Positions 11,336-24,000 of a stretch of DNA of 64,000 nt are shown here, piece by piece. Position 1 is the first letter of the stretch. Each line of letters opens with the position of its first letter. The position numbers were made by a program, and so were the translations under genes. This DNA comes from Gordius sp. MW1. Its lineage: Eukaryota; Nematomorpha; Gordioida; Gordea; Gordiidae. A model generated the notes under the pieces. It was given only the letters and a program-made list of their open reading frames with translations, was not told where the DNA came from and made no database searches. The stretch lies in contig OZ038526.1 in assembly GCA_964036665.1 (NCBI GenBank), positions 13,020,001 to 13,084,000 on the forward strand, in the 5' to 3' direction.

Positions 11336-14300
11336 GTCTTTTTCAGACGTGGTTTCTATGATCCCAAGTAAAAATTTATCAGAATCTAAAAACTATTACT
11401 TTGAAATCATGATCGCATAGAGCAGTTTTCAAAAATTAAGCACTCACGTTGCGATACAACAAACTAATCGCAACAATAAAACGTTGTCTTTTGTCAAAAT
11501 GATAGTTCTCGCAGCTTAAAACCTCTTTTCGGAAGTCAATCGAGGATAATAGGATTCTCAAATTGGCTTACTTTTATATATTTTTTCATGCTCTTTCACA
11601 TAGAATCGAAAAAAATAAATATTTTTACCTCAAAATTCCTCACATATTTTTCTTTGAACCGTATTCATCCGATGAAAGTTGTCGTTTTCAGACGTGGTTT
11701 CTATGATCCCAAGTAAAAATTTATCAGAATTTAAAAACTATTACTTTGAAATCATGATCGCATAGAGCAGTTTTCAAAAATTAAGCACTCGCGTTGCGAT
11801 AAAACAAACTAAACGCAACAATAAAACGTTGTCTTTTGTCAAAATGATAGTTCTCGCAGCTTAAAACCTCTTTTCGGAAGTCAATCGAGGATAATAGGAT
11901 TCTCAAATTGGCTTACTTTTATATATTTTTTCATGCTCTTTCACATAGAATCGAAAAAAATAAATATTTTTGCCTCAAAATTTTTCACATATTTTTCTTT
12001 GAACCGTATTCATCCGGTGAAAGTTGTCGTTTTCAGACGTGGTTTCTATGATCCCAAGTAAAAATTTATCAGAATATAAAAACTATTACTTTGAAATCAT
12101 GATCGCATAGAGCAGTTTTCAAAAATTAAGCACTCGCGTTGCGATAAAACAAACTAAACGCAACAATAAAACGTTGTCTTTTGTCAAAATGATAGTTCTC
12201 GCAGCTTAAAACCTCTTTTCGGAAGTCAATCGAGGATAAGAGGATTCTAAAATTGGCTTACTTTTATATATTTTTTCATGCTCTTTCACATAGAATCGAA
12301 AAAAATAAATATTTTTACCTCAAAATTCCTCACATATTTTTCTTTGAACCGTATTCATCCGATGAAAGTTGTCGTTTTCAGACGTGGTTTCTATGATCCC
12401 AAGTAAAAATTTATCAGAATTTAAAAACTATTACTTTGAAATCATGATCGCATAGAGCAGTTTTCAAAAATTAAGCACTCGCGTTGCGATAAAACAAACT
12501 AAACGCAACAATAAAACGTTGTCTTTTGTCAAAATGATAGTTCTCGCAGCTTAAAACCTCTTTTCGGAAGTCAATCGAGGATAATAGGATTCTCAAATTG
12601 GCTTACTTTTATATATTTTTTCATGCTCTTTCACATAGAATCGAAAAAAATAAATATTTTTACCTCAAAATTTTTCACATATTTTTCTTTGAACCGTATT
12701 CATCCGATGAAAGTTGTCTTTTTCAGACGTGGTTTCTATGATCCCAAGTAAAAATTTATCAGAATCTAAAAACTATTACTTTGAAATCATGATCGCATAG
12801 AGCAGTTTTCAAAAATTAAGCACTCACGTTGCGATACAACAAACTAATCGCAACAATAAAACGTTGTCTTTTGTCAAAATGATAGTTCTCGCAGCTTAAA
12901 ACCTCTTTTCGGAAGTCAATCGAGGATAATAGGATTCTCAAATTGGCTTACTTTTATATATTTTTTCATGCTCTTTCACATAGAATCGAAAAAAATAAAT
13001 ATTTTTACCTCAAAATTTTTCAACATATTTTTCTTTGAACCGTATTCATCCGATGAAAGTTGTCGTTTTCAGACGTGGTTTCTATGATCCCAAGTAAAAA
13101 TTTATCAGAATTTAAAAACTATTACTTTGAAATCATGATCGCATAGAGCAGTTTTCAAAAATTAAGCACTCACGTTGCGATACAACAAACTAATCGCAAC
13201 AATAAAACGTTGTCTTTTGTCAAAATGATAGTTCTCGCAGCTTAAAACCTTATTTCGGAAGTCAATCGAGGATAATAGGATTCTCAAATCGGCTTACTTT
13301 TATATATTTTTTCATGCTCTTTCACATATAATCGAAAAAAATAAATATTTTTACCTCAAAATTTTTCACATATTTTTCTTTGAACCGTATTTATCCGGTG
13401 AAAGTTGTCGTTTTCAGACGTGGTTTCTATGATCCCAAGTAAAAATTTATCAGAATCTAAAAACTATTACTTTGAAATCATGATCGCATAGAGCAGTTTT
13501 CAAAAATTAAGCACTCATGTTGCGATACAACAAACTAATCGCAACAATAAAACGTTGTCTTTTGTCAAAATGATAGTTCTCGCAGCTTAAAACCTCTTTT
13601 CGGAAGTCAATCGAGGATAATAGGATTCTCAAATTGGCTTACTTTTATATATTTTTTCATGCTCTTTCACATAGAATCGAAAAGAATAAATATTTTTGCC
13701 TCAAAATTTTTCACATATTTTTCTTTGAACCGTATTCATCCTATGAAAGTTGTCGTTTTCAGACGTGGTTTCTATGATCCCAAGTAAAAATTTATCAGAA
13801 TCTAAAAACTATTACTTTGAAATCATGATCGCATAGAGCAGTTTTTAAAAATTAAGCACTCACGTTGCGATACAACAAACTAATCGCAACAATAAAACGT
13901 TGTCTTTTGTCAAAATGATAGTTCTCGCAGATTAAAACCTCTTTTCGGAAGTCAATCGAGGATAATAGGATTCTCAAATTGGCTTACTTTTATATATTTT
14001 TTCATGCTCTTTCACATAGAATCGAAAAGAATAAATATTTTTGCCTCAAAATTTTTCACATATTTTTCTTTGAACCGTATTCATCCTATGAAAGTTGTCG
14101 TTTTCAGACGTGGTTTCTATGATCCCAAGTAAAAATTTATCAGAATATAAAAACTATTACTTTGAAATCATGATCGCATAGAGCAGTTTTTAAAAATTAA
14201 GCACTCGCGTTGCGATACAACAAACTAAACGCAACAATAAAACGTTGTCTTTTGTCAAAATGATAGTTCTCGCAGCTTAAAACCTCTTTTCGGAAGTCAA

Positions 14301-14672
14301 TCGAGGATAATAGGATTCTCAAATTGGCTTACTTTTATATATTTTTTCATGCTCTTTCACATAGAATCGAAAAGAATAAATATTTTTGCCTCAAAATTTT
14401 TCCCATATTTTTCTTTGAACCGTATTCATCCAGTGAAAGTTGTCGTTTTCAGACGTGGTTTCTATGATCCCAAGTAAAAATTTATCAGAATCTAAAAACT
14501 ATTACTTTGAAATCATGATCGCATAGAGCAGTTTTCAAAAATTAAGCACTCACGTTGCGATACAACAAACTAATCGCAACAATAAAACGTTGTCTTTTGT
14601 CAAAATGATAGTTCTCGCAGCTTAAAACCTCTTTTCGGAAGTCAATCGAGGATAATAGGATTCTCAAATTGG

Positions 14673-17600
14673 CTTACTTATATATATTTTTTCATGCTCT
14701 TTCACATAGAATCGAAAAAAATAAATATTTTTACCTCAAAATTTTTCACATATTTTTCTTTGAACCGTATTCATCCGATGAAAGTTGTCGTTTTCAGACG
14801 TGGTTTCTATGATCCCAAGTAAAAATTTATCAGAATTTAAAAACTATTACTTTGAAATCATGATCACATAGAGCAGTTTTCAAAAATTAAGCACTCGCGT
14901 TGCGATAAAACAAACTAAACGCAACAATAAAACGTTGTCTTTTGTCAAAATGATAGTTCTCGCAGCTTAAAACCTCTTTTCGGAAGTCAATCGAGGATAA
15001 TAGGATTCTCAAATTGGCTTACTTTTATATATTTTTTCATGCTCTTTCACATAGAATCGAAAAAAATAAATATTTTTACCTCAAAATTTTTCACATATTT
15101 TTCTTTGAACCGTATTTATCAGGTGAAAGTTGTCGTTTTCAGACGTGGTTTCTATGATCCCAAGTAAAAACTTAACAGAATCTAAAAACTATTACTTTGA
15201 AATTATGATCGCATAGAGCAGTTTTCAAAAATTAAGCACTCACGTTGCGATACAACAAACTAATCGCGACAATAAAACGTTGTCTATTGTCAAAATGATA
15301 GTTCTCGCAGCTTGACTCTTTTAGGAAGTCAATCGAGGATAATAGGATTCTCAAATTGGCTTACTTTTATATATTTTTTCATGCTCTTTCACATGGAATC
15401 GAAAAAAATAAATATTTTTGCCTCAAAATTTTTCACATATTTTTCTTTGAACCGTACATCCGGTGAAAGTTGTCGTTATCAGACGTGGTTTCTATGATCC
15501 CAAGTAAAAATTTATCAGAATCTAAAAACTATTACTTTGAAATCATGATCGCATAGAGCAGTTTTCAAAAATTAAGCACTCATGTTGCGATACAACAAAC
15601 TAATCGCAACAATAAAACGTTGTCTTTTGTCAAAATGATAGTTCTCGCAGCTTAAAACCTCTTTTCGGAAGTCAATCGAGGATAATAGGATTCTCAAATT
15701 GGCTTACTTTTATATATTTTTTCATGCTCTTTCACATAGAATCGAAAAGAATAAATATTTTTGCCTCAAAATTTTTCACATATTTTTCTTTGAACCGTAT
15801 TCATCCTATGAAAGTTGTCGTTTTCAGACGTGGTTTCTATGATCCCAAGTAAAAATTTATCAGAATCTAAAAACTATTACTTTGAAATCATGATCGCATA
15901 GAGCAGTTTTTAAAAATTAAGCACTCACGTTGCGATACAACAAACTAATCGCAACAATAAAACGTTGTCTTTTGTCAAAATGATAGTTCTCGCAGATTAA
16001 AACCTCTTTTCGGAAGTCAATCGAGGATAATAGGATTCTCAAATTGGCTTACTTTTATATATTTTTTCATGCTCTTTCACATAGAATCGAAAAGAATAAA
16101 TATTTTTGCCTCAAAATTTTTCACATATTTTTCTTTGAACCGTATTCATCCTATGAAAGTTGTCGTTTTCAGACGTGGTTTCTATGATCCCAAGTAAAAA
16201 TTTATCAGAATATAAAAACTATTACTTTGAAATCATGATCGCATAGAGCAGTTTTTAAAAATTAAGCACTCGCGTTGCGATACAACAAACTAAACGCAAC
16301 AATAAAACGTTGTCTTTTGTCAAAATGATAGTTCTCGCAGCTTAAAACCTCTTTTCGGAAGTCAATCGAGGATAATAGGATTCTCAAATTGGCTTACTTT
16401 TATATATTTTTTCATGCTCTTTCACATAGAATCGAAAAGAATAAATATTTTTGCCTCAAAATTTTTCCCATATTTTTCTTTGAACCGTATTCATCCAGTG
16501 AAAGTTGTCGTTTTCAGACGTGGTTTCTATGATCCCAAGTAAAAATTTATCAGAATCTAAAAACTATTACTTTGAAATCATGATCGCATAGAGCAGTTTT
16601 CAAAAATTAAGCACTCACGTTGCGATACAACAAACTAATCGCAACAATAAAACGTTGTCTTTTGTCAAAATGATAGTTCTCGCAGCTTAAAACCTCTTTT
16701 CGGAAGTCAATCGAGGATAATAGGATTCTCAAATTGGCTTACTTTTATATATTTTTTCATGCTCTTTCACATAGAATCGAAAAAAATAAATATTTTTACC
16801 TCAAAATTTTTCAACATATTTTTCTTTGAACCGTATTCATCCGATGAAAGTTGTCGTTTTCAGACGTGGTTTCTATGATCCCAAGTAAAAATTTATCAGA
16901 ATTTAAAAACTATTACTTTGAAATCATGATCGCATAGAGCAGTTTTCAAAAATTAAGCACTCACGTTGCGATACAACAAACTAATCGCAACAATAAAACG
17001 TTGTCTTTTGTCAAAATGATAGTTCTCGCAGCTTAAAACCTTATTTCGGAAGTCAATCGAGGATAATAGGATTCTCAAATCGGCTTACTTTTATATATTT
17101 TTTCATGCTCTTTCACATATAATCGAAAAAAATAAATATTTTTACCTCAAAATTTTTCACATATTTTTCTTTGAACCGTATTTATCCGGTGAAAGTTGTC
17201 GTTTTCAGACGTGGTTTCTATGATCCCAAGTAAAAATTTATCAGAATTTAAAAACTATTACTTTGACATCATGATTGCATAGAGCAGTTTTCAAAAATTA
17301 AGCACTCACGTTGCGATACAACAAACTAATCGCAACAATAAAACGTTGTCTTTTGTCAAAATGATAGTTCTCGCAGCTTGAAACCTCTTTTCGGAAGTCA
17401 ATCGAGGATAATAGGATTCTCAAATTGGCTTACTTTTATATATTTTTTCATGCTCTTTCACATGGAATCGAAAAAAATAAATATTTTTGCCTCAAAATTT
17501 TTCACATATTTTTCTTTGAACCGTACATCCGGTGAAAGTTGTCGTTTTCAGACGTGGTTTCTATGATCCCAAGTAAAAATTTATCAGAATCTAAAAACTA

Positions 17601-18083
17601 TTACTTTGAAATCATGATCGCATAGAGCAGTTTTCAAAAATTAAGCACTCACGTTGCGATACAACAAACTAATCGCAACAATAAAACGTTGTCTTTTGTC
17701 AAAATGATAGTTCTCGCAGCTTAAAACCTCTTTTCGGGAAGTCAATCGAGGATAATAGATTCTCAAATTGGCTTACTTTTATATATTTTTTCATGCTCTT
17801 CCACATAGAATCGAAAAAAATAAATATTTTTGCCTCAAAATTTTTCACATATTTTTCTTTGAACCGTATTCATCCGGTGAAAGTTGTCGTTTTCAGACGT
17901 GGTTTCTATGATCCCAAGTAAAAATTTATCAGAATATAAAAACTATTACTTTGAAATCATGATCGCATAGAGCAGTTTTCAAAAATTAAGCACTCGCGTT
18001 GCGATAAAACAAACTAAACGCAACAATAAAACGTTGTCTTTTGTCAAAATGATAGTTCTCGCAGCTTAAAACCTCTTTTCGGA
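14673..18083 (+). repeat. 22-monomer HOR, right copy (partner 7090-10500)
   Basis: This is the downstream partner of 7090-10500 at an exact 7583-bp offset. From about 17530 to 18830 it also aligns with 10640-11940 at an offset of 6895 bp (20 monomers), because the left copy contains an extra 688-bp duplication. The block between the two partners (13441-14460) repeats the CACTCATGTTG to CATCCAGTG stretch a further time, at +5518 bp from 7998 and -2065 bp from 15581. Confidence 0.82.
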
Positions 18084-18929
18084 AGTCAATCGAGGATAAG
18101 AGGATTCTAAAATTGGCTTACTTTTATATATTTTTTCATGCTCTTTCACATAGAATCGAAAAAAATAAATATTTTTACCTCAAAATTTTTCACAGTTTTT
18201 TCTTTGAACCGTATTCATCCGGTGAAAGTTGTCTTTTTCAGACGTGGTTTCTATGATCCCAAGTAAAAATTTATCAGAATCTAAAAACTATTACTTTGAA
18301 ATCATGATCGCATAGAGCAGTTTTCAAAAATTAAGCACTCACGTTGCGATACAACAAACTAATCGCAACAATAAAACGTTGTCTTTTGTCAAAATGATAG
18401 TTCTCGCAGCTTAAAACCTCTTTTCGGAAGTCAATCGAGGATAATAGGATTCTCAAATTGGCTTACTTTTATATATTTTTTCATGCTCTTTCACATAGAA
18501 TCGAAAAAAATAAATATTTTTACCTCAAAATTCCTCACATATTTTTCTTTGAACCGTATTCATCCGATGAAAGTTGTCGTTTTCAGACGTGGTTTCTATG
18601 ATCCCAAGTAAAAATTTATCAGAATTTAAAAACTATTACTTTGAAATCATGATCGCATAGAGCAGTTTTCAAAAATTAAGCACTCGCGTTGCGATAAAAC
18701 AAACTAAACGCAACAATAAAACGTTGTCTTTTGTCAAAATGATAGTTCTCGCAGCTTAAAACCTCTTTTCGGAAGTCAATCGAGGATAATAGGATTCTCA
18801 AATTGGCTTACTTTTATATATTTTTTCATGCTCTTTCACATAGAATCGAAAAAAATAAATATTTTTACCTCAAAATTTTTCACATATTTTTCTTTGAACC
18901 GTATTTATCAGGTGAAAGTTGTCGTTTTC

Positions 18930-21010
18930 AGACGTGGTTTCTATGATCCCAAGTAAAAACTTAACAGAATCTAAAAACTATTACTTTGAAATTATGATCG
19001 CATAGAGCAGTTTTCAAAAATTAAGCACTCACGTTGCGATACAACAAACTGATCGCAACAATAAAACGTTGTCTATTGTCAAAATGATAGTTCTCGCAGC
19101 TTGACTCTTTTAGGAAGTCAATCGAGGATAATAGGATTCTCAAATTGGCTTACTTTTATATATTTTTTCATGCTCTTTCACATGGAATCGAAAAAAATAA
19201 ATATTTTTGCCTCAAAATTTTTCACATATTTTTCTTTGAACCGTACATCCGGTGAAAGTTGTCGTTTTCAGACGTGGTTTCTATGATCCCAAGTAAAAAT
19301 TTATCAGAATCTAAAAACTATTACTTTGAAATCATGATCGCATAGAGCAGTTTTCAAAAATTAAGCACTCATGTTGCGATACAACAAACTAATCGCAACA
19401 ATAAAACGTTGTCTTTTGTCAAAATGATAGTTCTCGCAGATTAAAACCTCTTTTCGGAAGTCAATCGAGGATAATAGGATTCTCAAATTGGCTTACTTTT
19501 ATATATTTTTTCATGCTCTTTCACATAGAATCGAAAAGAATAAATATTTTTGCCTCAAAATTTTTCACATATTTTTCTTTGAACCGTATTCATCCTATGA
19601 AAGTTGTCGTTTTCAGACGTGGTTTCTATGATCCCAAGTAAAAATTTATCAGAATATAAAAACTATTACTTTGAAATCATGATCGCATAGAGCAGTTTTT
19701 AAAAATTAAGCACTCGCGTTGCGATACAACAAACTAAACGCAACAATAAAACGTTGTCTTTTGTCAAAATGATAGTTCTCGCAGCTTAAAACCTCTTTTC
19801 GGAAGTCAATCGAGGATAATAGGATTCTCAAATTGGCTTACTTTTATATATTTTTTCATGCTCTTTCACATAGAATCGAAAAGAATAAATATTTTTGCCT
19901 CAAAATTTTTCCCATATTTTTCTTTGAACCGTATTCATCCAGTGAAAGTTGTCGTTTTCAGACGTGGTTTCTATGATCCCAAGTAAAAATTTATCAGAAT
20001 CTAAAAACTATTACTTTGAAATCATGATCGCATAGAGCAGTTTTCAAAAATTAAGCACTCACGTTGCGATACAACAAACTAATCGCAACAATAAAACGTT
20101 GTCTTTTGTCAAAATGATAGTTCTCGCAGCTTAAAACCTCTTTTCGGAAGTCAATCGAGGATAATAGGATTCTCAAATTGGCTTACTTTTATATATTTTT
20201 TCATGCTCTTTCACATAGAATCGAAAAAAATAAATATTTTTACCTCAAAATTTTTCACATATTTTTCTTTGAACCGTATTCATCCGATGAAAGTTGTCGT
20301 TTTCAGACGTGGTTTCTATGATCCCAAGTAAAAATTTATCAGAATTTAAAAACTATTACTTTGAAATCATGATCGCATAGAGCAGTTTTCAAAAATTAAG
20401 CACTCACGTTGCGATACAACAAACTAATCGCAACAATAAAACGTTGTCTTTTGTCAAAATGATAGTTCTCGCAGCTTAAAACCTTATTTCGGAAGTCAAT
20501 CGAGGATAATAGGATTCTCAAATCGGCTTACTTTTATATATTTTTTCATGCTCTTTCACATATAATCGAAAAAAATAAATATTTTTACCTCAAAATTTTT
20601 CACATATTTTTCTTTGAACCGTATTTATCCGGTGAAAGTTGTCGTTTTCAGACGTGGTTTCTATGATCCCAAGTAAAAATTTATCAGAATTTAAAAACTA
20701 TTACTTTGACATCATGATTGCATAGAGCAGTTTTCAAAAATTAAGCACTCACGTTGCGATACAACAAACTAATCGCAACAATAAAACGTTGTCTTTTGTC
20801 AAAATGATAGTTCTCGCAGCTTGAAACCTCTTTTCGGAAGTCAATCGAGGATAATAGGATTCTCAAATTGGCTTACTTTTATATATTTTTTCATGCTCTT
20901 TCACATGGAATCGAAAAAAATAAATATTTTTGCCTCAAAATTTTTCACATATTTTTCTTTGAACCGTACATCCCGTGAAAGTTGTCGTTTTCAGACGTGG
21001 TTTCTATGAT
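18930..21010 (+). repeat. Third, shortened copy of the domain B HOR
   Basis: TTTATCAGGTG, the CTTGACTCTTTTAGG variant (19100), CACTCATGTTG (19370), GCAGATTAAAACC (about 19437), CATCCAGTG (about 19937), ACCTTATTTCGG, the GACATCATGATTGC monomer and CTTGAAACC (20821) repeat in the same order as 15100-17380. The offset starts at 3789 bp (11 monomers) and falls to about 3443 bp (10 monomers) after the CACTCATGTTG monomer, so one monomer was lost there. The TTCAACAT insertion seen in the other copies is absent. Confidence 0.8.
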
Positions 21011-24000
21011 CCCAAGTAAAAATTTATCAGAATCTAAAAACTATTACTTTGAAATCATGATCGCATAGAGCAGTTTTCAAAAATTAAGCACTCACGTTGC
21101 GATACAACAAACTAATCGCAACAATAAAACGTTGTCTTTTGTCAAAATGATAGTTCTCGCAGCTTAAAACCTCTTTTCGGAAGTCAATCGAGGATAATAG
21201 ATTCTCAAATTGGCTTACTTTTATATATTTTTTCATGCTCTTCCACATAAAATCGAAAAAAATAAATATTTTTGCCTCAAAATTTTTCACATATTTTTCT
21301 TTGAACCGTATTCATCCGGTGAAAGTTGTCGTTTTCAGACGTGGTTTCTATGATCCCAAGTAAAAATTTATCAGAATCTAAAAACTATTACTTTGAAATC
21401 ATGATCGCATAGAGCAGTTTTCAAAAATTAAGCACTCACGTTGCGATACAACAAACTAATCGCAACAATAAAACGTTGTCTTTTGTCAAAATGATAGTTC
21501 TCGCAGATTAAAACCTCTTTTCGGAAGTTAATCGAGGATAATAGGATTCTCAAATTGGCTTACTTTTATATATTTTTTCATGCTCTTTCACATAGAATCG
21601 AAAAGAATAAATATTTTTGCCTCAAAATTTTTCACATATTTTTCTTTGAACCGTATTCATCCGGTGAAAGTTGTCGTTTTCAGACGTGGTTTCTATGATC
21701 CCAAGTAAAAATTTATCAGAATCTAAAAACTATTACTTTGAAATCATGATCGCATAGAGCAGTTTTCAAAAATTAAGCACTCACGTTGCGATACAACAAA
21801 CTAATCGCAACAATAAAACGTTGTCTTTTGTCAAAATAATAGTTCTCGCAGCTTAAAACCTCTTTTCGGAAGTCAATCGAGGATAATAGGATTCTCAAAT
21901 TGGCTTACTTTTATATATTTTTTCATGCTCTTTCACATAGAATATAAAAAATAAATATTTTTACCTCAAAATTTTTACCATATTTTTCTTTGAACCTTAT
22001 TCATCCGATGAAAGTTGTCGTTTTCAGACGTGGTTTCTATGATCCCAAGTAAAAATTTATCAGAATCTAAAAACTATTACTTTGAAATCATAATCGCATA
22101 GAGCAGCTTTCAAAAATTAAGCACTCACGTTGCGATACAACAAACTAATCGCAACAATAAAACGTTGTCTTTTGTCAAAATGATAGTTCTCGCAGATTAA
22201 AACCTCTTTTCGGAAGTCAATCGAGGATAATAGGATTCTCAAATTGGCTTACATTTATATATTTTTTCATGCTCTTCCACATAGAATCGAAAAGAATAAA
22301 TATTTTTTTGCCTCAAAATTTTTCCCATATTTTTCTTTGAACCGTATTCATCCGGTGAAAGTTGTCGTTTTCAGACGTGGTTTCTATGATCCCAAGAAAA
22401 AATTTATCAGAATCTAAAAACTATTACTTTGAAATCATGATCGCATAGAGCAGATTTCAAAAATTAAGCACTCACGTTGCGATACAACAAACTAATCGCA
22501 ACAATAAAACGTTGTCTTTTGTCAAAATGATAGTTCTCGCAGCTTAAAACCTCTTTTCGGAAGTCAATCGAGGATAATAGGAATCTCAAATTGGCTTACT
22601 TTTATATATTTTTTCATGCTCTTTCACATAGAATCGAAAAGAATAAATATTTTTGCCTCAAAATTTTTCACATATTTTTCTTTGAACCGTATTCATCCGG
22701 TGAAAGTTGTCGTTTTCAGACGTGGTTTCTATGATCCCAAGTAAAAATTTATCAGAATCTAAAAACTATTACTTTGAAATCATGATCGCATAGAGCAGTT
22801 TTCAAAAATTAAGCACTCACGTTGCGATACAACAAACTAATCGCAACAATAAAACGTTGTCTTTTGTCAAAATGATAGTTCTCGCAGCTTAAAACCTCTT
22901 TTCGGAAGTCAATCGAGGATAATAGGATTCTCAAATTGGCTTACTTTTATATATTTTTTCATGCTCTTTCACATAGAATGGAAAAAATAAATATTTTTAC
23001 CTCAAAATTTTTACCATATTTTTCTTTGAACCGTATTCATCCGATGAAAGTTGTCGTTTTCAGACGTGGTTTCTATGATCCCAAGTAAAAATTTATCAGA
23101 ATATAAAAACTATTACTCCGAAATCATGATCGCATAGAGCAGTTTTTAAAAATTAAGCACTCGCGTTGCGATACAACAAACTAAACGCAACAATAAAACG
23201 TTGTCTTTTGTCAAAATGATAGTTCTCGCAGCTTAAAACCTCTTTTCGGAAGTCAATCGAGGATAATAGGATTCTCAAATTGGCTTACTTTTATATATTT
23301 TTTCATGCTCTTTCACATAGAATCGAAAAGAATAAATATTTTTGCCTCAAAATTTTTCCCATATTTTTCTTTGAACCGTATTCATCCGGTGAAAGTTGTC
23401 GTTTCAGACGTGGTTTCTATGATCCCAAGTAAAAATTTATCAGAATCTAAAAACTATTACTTTGAAATCATGATCGCATAGAGCAGTTTTCAAAAATTAA
23501 GCACTCACGTTGCGATACAACAAACTAATCGCAACAATAAAACGTTGTCTTTTGTCAAAATGATAGTTCTCGCAGCTTAAAACCTCTTTTCGGGAGTCAA
23601 TCGAGGATAATAGGATTCTCAAATTGGCTTACTTTTATATATTTTTTCATGCTCTTTCACATAGAATCGAAAAAAATAATTATTTTTACCTCAAAATTTT
23701 TCACATATTTTTCTTTGAACCGTATTCATCCGATGAAAGTTGTCGTTTTCAGACGTGGTTTCTATGATCCCAAGTAAAAATTTATCAGAATTTAAAAACT
23801 ATTACTTTGAAATCATGATCGCATAGAGCAGTTTTCAAAAATTAAGCACTCACGTTGCGATACAACAAACTAATCGCAACAATAAAACGTTGTCTTTTGT
23901 CAAAATGATAGTTCTCGCAGCTTAAAACCTTATTTCGGAAGTCAATAGAGGATAATAGGATTCTCAAATTGGCTTACTTTTATATATTTTTTCATGCTCT

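Larger units (their letters stand above)
5300..21000 (+). repeat. Array domain B: higher-order repeats of 22, 20 and 11 monomers
   Basis: Marked monomers recur at fixed offsets. The CTTGACTCTTTTAGG variant lies at about 7728, 15311 and 19100 (steps of 7583 and 3789 bp). The CTTGAAACC variant at about 9795 and 17378 is again 7583 apart. A one-base insertion giving TTCAACAT at 9229, 13021 and 16812 is spaced about 3790 bp. Many monomers carry the CTCGCGTTGCG change, GTACATCCGG (three bases shorter) or AAAAGAATAAA. The offsets are whole numbers of monomers (22, 11, 20, 16, 6), as expected from out-of-register exchange. Confidence 0.88.

Noticed and set aside
21084-21290. 68-codon frame on the minus strand, repeated at 25220-25426
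   Set aside because: It is a reverse-strand reading of the monomer carrying a one-base deletion (AATAGATTCTC). The two copies are 4136 bp apart because of a higher-order repeat, so the conservation reflects duplication and not selection.
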